A DNA stretch of 11,204 bases from an uncultured Lachnospiraceae bacterium (GTDB lineage Bacteria; Bacillota; Clostridia; Lachnospirales; Lachnospiraceae). The notes under the pieces were generated by a model. The model saw only the letters and a list, made by a program, of their open reading frames with translations, searched no databases and was not told the origin of the DNA. How positions within the stretch are numbered: the stretch's first letter is position 1; each line of letters starts with the position of its first letter. Shown here piece by piece: positions 5,973 through 11,204 of the stretch. A program made the position numbers and the translations under genes. The stretch spans positions 1 to 11,204 of the forward strand of contig CAMPAX010000059.1 in assembly GCA_946633495.1 (NCBI GenBank), read 5' to 3'.

Positions 5973-6968
5973 TCACCCGTCGGCTTCTCCGCGCAGGATT
6001 CCAAGTCCATGTTCCAGTGGCGGGAGAAGAAATTCCAGGCACTCCTGAACTGCCTTCGGGCTCCCGGGAAGGTTCACGATCAAAGTTTCCCCCCGAATCC
6101 CGCTGACCGCTCTGGACAGCATGGCCCGGGGTGTGATCTCCATGCTATGCATGCGGATCGCCTCACTGATCCCCGGAGTTTCCCTTTGGATCACCCTCTT
6201 CGTTGCCTCCGGCATCCGATCCCTTTTTGAGAACCCGGTTCCTCCTGTCGTAAAGATCACATCCGGCTTTTCCTGATCTGCGATACGGAGCAGCTCCTTT
6301 GCCAGCCCGTCTTCGTCATCCGGAAGAAGATGCATGGATACAACCTTATATCCGGCCGCCGTCAGCATTTCCGCGATCTTCGGGCCGCTCTTATCTTCCC
6401 GTTCTCCTCGGAACGAACGGTCGCTGGCGGTGAGCACCGCAGCTGAAAAATGCGGTGAATCGGAAGGGTTCTTCTCCGATTCCAAAGCTTCGGTTCCGGC
6501 TTTCTCTGACATCCTGCTCCCCGTATCTTCATCGCCTTCGAGAGATAATATATCCCCGCACCGGATCACTCCGCCGTGGAGCACCCTTGCGAACACTCCC
6601 TCCTTCGGCATGATACATTCTCCGGTTCTCTGCATGATCTCGCAGCCACTGTGACACCTTTTTCCGATCTGCGTAAGCTCCAGCAAAACCTCGCCGCACC
6701 GGAATCTGGTTCCGATGGGATAGCTTTTAAAATCAAAGCCTTCCACCAGCAGATTCTCTCCGAAAATGCCCGGCGGAAGTTCCACCGCACCTTTGCTTCT
6801 GTCGCGAAACGCCGAAACTTCCTCTGCGGAAAGCAGGCTGACCTGTCTTTCACTTCCCGCATGCGCGTCCTTCTCCAGGCCAAAATCCTCGATAAGCCGG
6901 CAGCTTCCTGCATTTTTCTTCACAGTTCCTTTTTTCTCACTGATACATACAGCTATGACCTTACCCAT
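5973..6968 (-). CDS. MOSC domain fused to MogA/MoaB-type molybdopterin adenylyltransferase
   Basis: A 331-residue two-domain cytoplasmic protein. Residues 1-145 are a MOSC domain: it starts M-G-K-V-I-A-V-C-I-S and has the conserved G-K-R-C-H-S-G-C stretch (C105, C109), followed by G-E-C-I-M-P-K-E-G-V-F-A-R-V and G-V-I-R-C-G-D. MOSC domains handle sulfur and molybdenum cofactor. An acidic Ser/Glu linker (146-172) joins it to a MogA/MoaB domain (173-331) with L-T-A-S-D-R-S, T-T-G-G-T-G-F-S-K-R-D-R-M-P-E-A (240-255) and N-L-P-G-S-P-K-A (299-306). The second domain would adenylylate molybdopterin before molybdenum insertion. The ATG at 6968 is chosen over GTG 6983 and ATG 6980 because GGAGGG precedes it at the right distance and MOSC homology begins there. 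It lies 33 bases after moaA, in the same operon. Domain identity is firm; the role of the MOSC half is inferred. Confidence 0.92.
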   Translation of the reverse strand: MGKVIAVCISEKKGTVKKNAGSCRLIEDFGLEKDAHAGSERQVSLLSAEEVSAFRDRSKGAVELPPGIFGENLLVEGFDFKSYPIGTRFRCGEVLLELTQIGKRCHSGCEIMQRTGECIMPKEGVFARVLHGGVIRCGDILSLEGDEDTGSRMSEKAGTEALESEKNPSDSPHFSAAVLTASDRSFRGEREDKSGPKIAEMLTAAGYKVVSMHLLPDDEDGLAKELLRIADQEKPDVIFTTGGTGFSKRDRMPEATKRVIQRETPGISEAIRMHSMEITPRAMLSRAVSGIRGETLIVNLPGSPKAVQECLEFLLPPLEHGLGILRGEADG

Positions 6969-6972
6969 AGAT

Positions 6973-6978
6973 CCCTCC
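6973..6978 (-). promoter_or_regulatory. Ribosome binding site deciding the MOSC-MogA start
   Basis: GGAGGG on the minus strand ends 4 bases before the ATG at 6968. The alternative starts at 6983 (GTG) and 6980 (ATG) lie upstream of it and have only a purine run that is too close to use. Confidence 0.75.
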
Positions 6979-7001
6979 ATCACCCTCTCCGGGGTTCACG
7001 A

Positions 7002-8063
7002 TCAACCCCCGATCTCATACATGCCCCGACGTTCCCTGGCACCTTTCGTCTCGCAGAATTCGTGCCGCTCCGGTTTCTGCTTAATAATCCACTGAATCGC
7101 AGTCCTTAATTCCTCGTCCGTACTTCCCGCCCGCATGATCGCCCGTACGTCCAGTCCATCCGGATAGTACAGGCAAAGCTTAAGCTTCCCTTCCACCGTA
7201 AGCCGGAGCCGGTTGCATTCCGAACAAAAGGCATGGGATAGCGGGCTTATAAACCCGATCCGTCCCTGAAACCCATGAAAATGAACATATTCCGCTGGTC
7301 CCCGGTCTTTGGGATCCAAAGCTGCACTTTCCCCGCTTTCCTCCCGGCCCGTCCCCTCTCCGGGAATTCCGGAAGCTGCCTTAACGCTGTTTTTCATCAC
7401 ATGAAGCGGCTCAGCAGCACCGAACCGTGCAGCCAGCTTCTCCAGGATCTCCGCCTCGGAAATCCCCCGAAATGCCTTTGCACACCCCATAGGCATAAGT
7501 TCGATAAATCGTACGTCAATCTTCCTCAGCCGGGCATATTCAGCAAGTTCCGTAAGACCGTTCTCGTTGATCCCCCTGAGGGGAACACAGTTCAGCTTCA
7601 CCGGAAGCCCCATTTTATAAGCAAGATCTATGGATCGTTCCACCTTATCAAATGCATCCATTCCGGTAAGCTCCCGAAAGGTGTCCGGATCTTTGGTATC
7701 CAGACTGATATTCACACTTTCCAATCCCGCTTCCCTTAGCTCCTCGAGCCGTTCTGCCAGCAACGTGCCGTTCGTGGTCATAGCGATCTTCGGCCTGGCG
7801 GGAAGCCGGGACAGAGACTGCATGAGCCCCACGATCCCGCGTCTTACCAAAGGCTCCCCGCCGGTAAGACGAATCCGGCAGATCCCCATTTCCGTGAGGA
7901 TCCGGGAGACCCGCAAGATCTCCTCTAATGTCAGCACGTCCTCATGTTGGAGGCGGCTGATCCCCTCTGCCGGCATACAATACCTGCATCTGAGATTGCA
8001 TTTGTCAGTCAGAGAGATTCTGAGATAATCTATAGTTCTTCCATATGCGTCCTGTAAACTCAT
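7002..8063 (-). CDS. moaA: GTP 3',8-cyclase MoaA (radical SAM)
   Basis: A 353-residue enzyme for the first step of molybdenum cofactor synthesis: it converts GTP to 3',8-cyclo-GTP, which MoaC then turns into cyclic pyranopterin. The radical SAM cluster motif C-N-L-R-C-R-Y-C gives C22, C26 and C29, with the SAM-binding G-G-E-P (68-71). The second iron-sulfur cluster is C280, C283 and C297 in a C-x2-C-x13-C arrangement. The C-terminus ends in Gly-Gly, the conserved MoaA tail. Between about 229 and 259 there is a polar Gly/Ser/Glu/Asp-rich insertion before the second cluster that ordinary MoaA proteins lack or have shorter, inferred from memory of the family. AGGA sits 8 bases before ATG. It follows the 105-residue gene by 15 bases. 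No moaC is in the window, so the next enzyme must be encoded elsewhere. Confidence 0.97.
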   Translation of the reverse strand: MSLQDAYGRTIDYLRISLTDKCNLRCRYCMPAEGISRLQHEDVLTLEEILRVSRILTEMGICRIRLTGGEPLVRRGIVGLMQSLSRLPARPKIAMTTNGTLLAERLEELREAGLESVNISLDTKDPDTFRELTGMDAFDKVERSIDLAYKMGLPVKLNCVPLRGINENGLTELAEYARLRKIDVRFIELMPMGCAKAFRGISEAEILEKLAARFGAAEPLHVMKNSVKAASGIPGEGTGREESGESAALDPKDRGPAEYVHFHGFQGRIGFISPLSHAFCSECNRLRLTVEGKLKLCLYYPDGLDVRAIMRAGSTDEELRTAIQWIIKQKPERHEFCETKGARERRGMYEIGG

Positions 8064-8078
8064 GGCTACATCCTGTCT

Positions 8079-8396
8079 TTATTTGATAAATACGTCAATG
8101 AAGGTCTTCTTCTCCCTGTGACGGATCTGTGTTCTAAGTAGGATATACTGAAACCGGTTTCTGTAACAGAGGATCCCGACGGGATAAACCTTTCCCGTGG
8201 TGTCCATCCATTCCAGAAACTCCCAGAAGGCGTTCAGATTTTCTACCGATATGAACAATCCGTCAAAACGCTGTCCCGCCTGCTCCTTCTTCCGGATCAG
8301 CTCCTTTGCATTTTCAAACAGATATTCCGATGTTACTTCATAATATTCGGGAAGCCCTTTTCCGGAATCGCCGATTGCAAGAACCCTTTGTTTCAT
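8079..8396 (-). CDS. Unrecognised 105-residue protein in the molybdenum operon
   Basis: I do not recognise this family. It is a soluble-looking, charged protein with no signal peptide or membrane helix. The pattern suggests a small alpha/beta domain: strand R-V-L-A-I-G (4-9), a long charged helix (about 18-42), strand F-D-G-L-F-I-S-V (44-51), a Trp-rich helix A-F-W-E-F-L-E-W-M (56-64), strand Y-P-V-G-I-L-C-Y (71-78), then an Arg/Lys-rich tail ending I-D-V-F-I-K. It has one cysteine (C77) and no clear metal-binding cluster. It sits 148 bases after modC and only 15 bases before moaA, with GAGGGGG about 8 bases before its ATG, so it is very likely translated with the molybdenum genes. A role in molybdate sensing, cofactor assembly or regulation is possible but is guesswork from position alone. 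Confidence 0.75.
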   Translation of the reverse strand: MKQRVLAIGDSGKGLPEYYEVTSEYLFENAKELIRKKEQAGQRFDGLFISVENLNAFWEFLEWMDTTGKVYPVGILCYRNRFQYILLRTQIRHREKKTFIDVFIK

Positions 8397-8424
8397 CTCT
8401 TACACCCCCTCACCTTTGCAGGTA

Positions 8425-8440
8425 GTGTCAAGTCTGACAC
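8425..8440. repeat. Perfect inverted repeat upstream of the 105-residue gene
   Basis: GTGTCA-AGTC-TGACAC is a perfect 6-bp inverted repeat with a 4-base centre, ending about 28 bases before the start codon at 8396 and just ahead of its ribosome site. A second, looser pair, AACACC (8467-8472) and GGTGTT (8495-8500), lies in the same 148-base gap. Neither is followed by a T-run, so they are not intrinsic terminators. They could be an operator or RNA hairpins controlling the downstream moa genes. No molybdenum cofactor riboswitch could be confirmed by eye. Confidence 0.45.
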
Positions 8441-8544
8441 GATTCCTGTGCACTGTCTTAATTTCCAACACCATGGATCATCCAAAATCTGACCGGTGTT
8501 CAATCCTCTCCTTTGCGGCATGATCACTGTATACCAAAACCGCC

Positions 8545-9735
8545 TCATGACTGAAGGAACATCAGGTGTTCCGGATCCAGCCGGAGAGTAAAACGTCCCG
8601 AAAGGACATTTCCTTTGACACTCTCCCAGGCATCCTTTCCAACGATCCATGTGAGCAGCGCATCCGGGCTGTCCAAAGTCATTCCTTTCTGCCGAAAGCA
8701 GATCACCACTGAAAATGTATCCTCGATCACTCTCTGCAGCACACAGTCAAACCGATTCGTTCCCTGTGTCACGGAAAGCTCCGGAGAAGTATTTTTCGGG
8801 AAAGCCTCCTCCATCATGCTCTGATCTTCCTTCCCACGGCGAGGGTCACCGTCCCTGCCGGATCTTACGGAGGCAGAGTCATCGGAAACAAAGTCATCGG
8901 GACCACCTTCATAGATAAAATAATGAGCGCGGTATCCGATATGGGAAGCCTCCTTTGGGAGTTTTACGTTCCCCGGATCAACCAGGATCCCCCAGTCCGC
9001 CGCAAAGAAGCTTCCGTCTTTTCTTCGTTCCAGCCCGGAAATATTCTTGCAGCCGGTAAGTCTTGCCGCCGCCACCGTCTTTGGCCGGTCAAAGAAGGGT
9101 TGTCTTTCCTGTACTTCCACAACAGTTCCGTCGTCCATGACACCGATCCGGTCCGCCATGCGATAGGCTTCATTTCGGTCATGGGTAACAAGGACGGAGG
9201 GGCCGTTAAATTCCTCCAGGATATCCAGAATCTCATGTTCCATCCGGGTCCGCATATAATTATCCAGTGCCGATAAGGGTTCATCCAGAAGGATTGCCTT
9301 CGGCCTGACTGCCAGCATCCTTGCCAGCGCCGTCCTCTGACCTTGTCCGCCGGAAAGCTCTGCAGGATACTGACCCGCTACATCCGTAAGACAGAACCGT
9401 TCCAAAAGACGTTCTGCATAATCCCTGTCCTTTGCCGTGCAGAGAATATTCTGCCGCACCGTCATATTGGGAAACAAAGCATAGTTCTGAAAAAGATAAC
9501 CGATCCCCCGGTCTCTCGCAGGCACATTGATCTTCTTCTCCGAATCAAAGAGAACCCGGTCCCCCAGCAGGATCCGCCCGCGGTCCGGTCTTTCGATCCC
9601 GGCGATACATCTCAGGGTCTGAGTTTTCCCGCAACCGGACGCACCAAGAAGAGCGAACCTTCCCTCCTCCGTAGAGAACCGGCTTCGCAAATGAAAATGA
9701 CCGATCTTTTTTTCTATGTCTACCGTTAACTGCAT
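8545..9735 (-). CDS. modC: Molybdate ABC transporter ATP-binding protein ModC
   Basis: A 396-residue ATPase that powers molybdate (and perhaps tungstate) import with ModB. The ABC domain is complete: Walker A G-A-S-G-C-G-K-T (31-38), Q-loop Q83 in L-F-Q-N-Y-A-L-F-P, signature L-S-G-G-Q (127-131), Walker B I-L-L-D-E-P (148-153) and the switch histidine H185 in V-T-H-D. Residues from about 215 on form a divergent C-terminal region, with an acidic, Ser/Arg-rich insertion near 278-325 and a TOBE-like ending. The reading frame is open for 101 codons upstream into modB, but ATG 9735 is preferred: GAGGAA lies 7 bases before it, and the ATPase homology begins there. It follows modB by 35 bases. The C-terminal part is less like standard ModC, so another oxyanion cannot be excluded. 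Confidence 0.93.
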   Translation of the reverse strand: MQLTVDIEKKIGHFHLRSRFSTEEGRFALLGASGCGKTQTLRCIAGIERPDRGRILLGDRVLFDSEKKINVPARDRGIGYLFQNYALFPNMTVRQNILCTAKDRDYAERLLERFCLTDVAGQYPAELSGGQGQRTALARMLAVRPKAILLDEPLSALDNYMRTRMEHEILDILEEFNGPSVLVTHDRNEAYRMADRIGVMDDGTVVEVQERQPFFDRPKTVAAARLTGCKNISGLERRKDGSFFAADWGILVDPGNVKLPKEASHIGYRAHYFIYEGGPDDFVSDDSASVRSGRDGDPRRGKEDQSMMEEAFPKNTSPELSVTQGTNRFDCVLQRVIEDTFSVVICFRQKGMTLDSPDALLTWIVGKDAWESVKGNVLSGRFTLRLDPEHLMFLQS

Positions 9736-9742
9736 ACTGTTC

Positions 9743-9748
9743 TTCCTC
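9743..9748 (-). promoter_or_regulatory. Ribosome binding site deciding the modC start
   Basis: GAGGAA on the minus strand, 7 bases before the ATG at 9735. It rules in favour of a 396-residue ModC over the 497-residue open frame whose first 101 codons overlap modB and do not resemble a transporter ATPase. Confidence 0.75.
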
Positions 9749-9770
9749 TGGTCCCTCGGAACGTAAGATT

Positions 9771-10451
9771 TCAGCCATTTGCAGAAATCCGCCCACGCCG
9801 CCGGAATCCATGACCTGTAAGTACATTCATCAGGATCAGGATCAAAAGCGAAAAACCGGTGATGATCGCCACCCAGCGAAATGCCATTTCCCGGTTGCCT
9901 CCCTGCATGGCGGTATAGACCGCCACGGACATGGTCTGTGTCTTCCCCGGAAGATTTCCGGCGATCATTAAGGTTGCGCCGAATTCTCCCAATGCACGAG
10001 CAAAGGAAAGCACCGTGGCCGCAGCGATCCCCGGCCATGCCGCAGGAAGGATCACCTTCCTCAGGATCGTGAATTCCTTCATTCCCAAAGTCCTTGCAGC
10101 AAAGATCAGATCCTCATCCACCTGCTCAATAGCTCCCCGGGCCCCCCGGTACATCACCGGAAACGATATCACGACCGCTGCCACGACTGCTCCCTGCCAG
10201 GTAAAGATAAGATTGATCCCCACTGCGTCCAGGAGGCGACCCACCGCTGAGTTCTGTCCGAAAAGGATCAGTAAAAGAAACCCCACCACCGTCGGCGGCA
10301 ACACCAGTGGGATGGACAAAAGTCCATCCACAACATGTTTTGCTCTCCGAAGGTAGGTCACACCCCACGCTGCAAAAAGTCCGAGAAGAAATGTGAAAAG
10401 GGTCGAAGCAGATGCGATTTTCAAAGATATCCAAAGCGGTGACAGTTCCAT
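9771..10451 (-). CDS. modB: Molybdate ABC transporter permease ModB
   Basis: A 226-residue membrane protein, the usual length for ModB, with about five hydrophobic helices (near 12-34, 42-65, 84-100, 139-164 and 192-212). The second opens with the S-I-P-L-V-L-P-P-T-V-V-G stretch typical of ModB/CysTW permeases. The cytoplasmic coupling loop (EAA-type) is seen at about 118-141: A-A-R-T-L-G-M, then R-K-V-I-L-P-A-A-W-P-G. The F-A-R-A-L-G-E-F-G-A-T segment (150-160) is also characteristic. It forms the channel with ModC and receives molybdate from ModA. GAGGAA lies 5 bases before ATG 10451. It is 30 bases downstream of modA and 35 bases upstream of modC, as expected for a single modABC operon. 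Confidence 0.97.
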   Translation of the reverse strand: MELSPLWISLKIASASTLFTFLLGLFAAWGVTYLRRAKHVVDGLLSIPLVLPPTVVGFLLLILFGQNSAVGRLLDAVGINLIFTWQGAVVAAVVISFPVMYRGARGAIEQVDEDLIFAARTLGMKEFTILRKVILPAAWPGIAAATVLSFARALGEFGATLMIAGNLPGKTQTMSVAVYTAMQGGNREMAFRWVAIITGFSLLILILMNVLTGHGFRRRGRISANG

Positions 10452-10481
10452 ACGATTCCTCTTTCTGCAAACAGCGAAATT

Positions 10482-11204
10482 CTACTCCGCCTTCACAAAT
10501 CCATATTTTTCGAACACCTTCATGGCTTCGTCACTTTTCAGGTAGTTCAGGAACGCCTCTGCCGCTTCTTTATTCCTGCTTGCCTCCACAACCCCCGCCG
10601 GATAGACTACCTTATCACAGGATCCCTCCGGTGCCTCAGCTATGATTTTTACTTTCTCTGTGGTATAGGCATCCGTGGCATAAACCACACCGCAGTCCAC
10701 TTCATGGGATTCAACCCATGTCAGTACCGTCCGGACATCCGTTCCGAAATTTGCCTTCTTTTCCACCACATCCCAGAAACCAAGATAACTGAAAATACTC
10801 TTTGCGTATTGTCCCGCAGGAACGCTCTCCGGCTCACCGACGGCAATCATTTTTACCTCATCCTTTTTTACATCTTCGAAGGAGGTAATTTTCAGTGTGC
10901 TGTCTGCCGGTACGATGAGGACCACCTTATTCTCCAGAAGATCTGAAACTGTATCCTCTTTCATGAGGTTCTTTTCGGTAAGAGCCTTCATCTGTTTTTT
11001 TGCTGCGGAGATAAAGAGATCCGCCGGAGCCCCCTCTTCGATCTGCGTCTGCAGCGCCCCGGAGCCCGCAAAGGAAAAGATCAGATCAATATCTTTATGC
11101 TGCTGCTCATACATAGTTTCCAGTTCTCCGCATACATCCGTAAGAGAAGCCGCCGCAAGGACCACGACCTCTGTTTTGGTTTCGACAGCTTCTGTCTTCT
11201 TCTC
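10482..11204 (-). CDS. modA: Molybdate-binding protein ModA, 5' end cut by window edge
   Basis: The last 240 residues are present; the start codon and signal sequence lie beyond the right edge. The visible part begins with a Glu/Lys/Thr-rich stretch, typical of the linker after a Gram-positive lipoprotein anchor, then enters the mature fold at V-V-L-A-A-A-S-L-T-D. Molybdate-pocket motifs are present: A-A-S-L (18-21), S-F-A-G-S-G-A-L-Q-T-Q-I (44-55), E-E-G-A-P-A-D-L-F-I-S-A (56-67), E-S-V-P-A-G-Q-Y-A-K-S (126-136) and V-D-C-G-V-V-Y-A-T-D-A (169-179). It captures molybdate outside the cell and delivers it to ModB. An internal GTG at 11165 could be read as a start, but it lies inside the first strand and is not credible. 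The operon promoter must lie further right. Confidence 0.95.
   Translation of the reverse strand, partial: EKKTEAVETKTEVVVLAAASLTDVCGELETMYEQQHKDIDLIFSFAGSGALQTQIEEGAPADLFISAAKKQMKALTEKNLMKEDTVSDLLENKVVLIVPADSTLKITSFEDVKKDEVKMIAVGEPESVPAGQYAKSIFSYLGFWDVVEKKANFGTDVRTVLTWVESHEVDCGVVYATDAYTTEKVKIIAEAPEGSCDKVVYPAGVVEASRNKEAAEAFLNYLKSDEAMKVFEKYGFVKAE

Noticed and set aside
5776..6048. Plus-strand open frame with I-D-H-L-P repeats over the 15-bp array
   Set aside because: It is opposite to every real gene, runs into the end of the MOSC-MogA gene, and its repeats come from the DNA repeat itself. No convincing ribosome site was seen.
8393..8650. 85-codon minus-strand open frame between modC and the 105-residue gene
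   Set aside because: Its start lies inside modC in another frame, it has no ribosome site, and its Cys/Trp-rich composition resembles out-of-frame translation.

Overview
The window reads as a stretch of a Clostridia chromosome, most likely a Lachnospiraceae-type gut Firmicute. This is inferred from moderate GC content, strong GGAGG-type ribosome binding sites, a fused FeoA-FeoB iron transporter, a MOSC-MogA fusion and a Gram-positive-style lic/tar cluster. No rRNA, tRNA, insertion sequence, phage gene or CRISPR array was seen. All eleven genes lie on the minus strand, so transcription runs from the right edge to the left edge. No gene-free stretch exceeds 300 bases.

Right part (about 11204 to 5973): a molybdenum block. 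modA (5' end outside the window), modB and modC form a molybdate ABC importer. After a 148-base gap comes an unrecognised 105-residue protein, then moaA (first step of molybdopterin synthesis) and a two-domain MOSC-MogA protein. Spacings are 15 to 35 bases apart from that one gap, so this looks like one operon that imports molybdate and builds or delivers the cofactor. MoaC, MoaD/E and MoeA are not in the window.

Middle (5972 to 3254): a 265-base leader and feoAB, a single-chain ferrous iron transporter. The leader has a plausible promoter, an inverted repeat and two imperfect direct repeats around the -35 box, and eight tandem copies of a 15-bp unit between promoter and start codon. The repeat array stays open in frame with FeoAB, although no start codon is visible there. 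This leader is the most unusual non-coding structure in the window.

Left part (3253 to 1): a cell-surface decoration cluster, licD-licA-licC-(tarI/ispD-like), behind its own predicted extended -10 promoter. LicA would phosphorylate choline or a related amino alcohol, the LicC-like enzyme would activate it with CTP, and LicD would transfer the phospho-group to a surface glycan or teichoic acid. The cytidylyltransferase cut by the left edge probably makes CDP-ribitol. No choline transporter (licB) or ribitol-5-phosphate reductase (tarJ) is visible.

The strongest candidates for something undescribed are the 15-bp repeat leader of feoAB, the unrecognised 105-residue protein inside the molybdenum operon, and the divergent LicC-like enzyme whose signature loop lacks its usual arginine.
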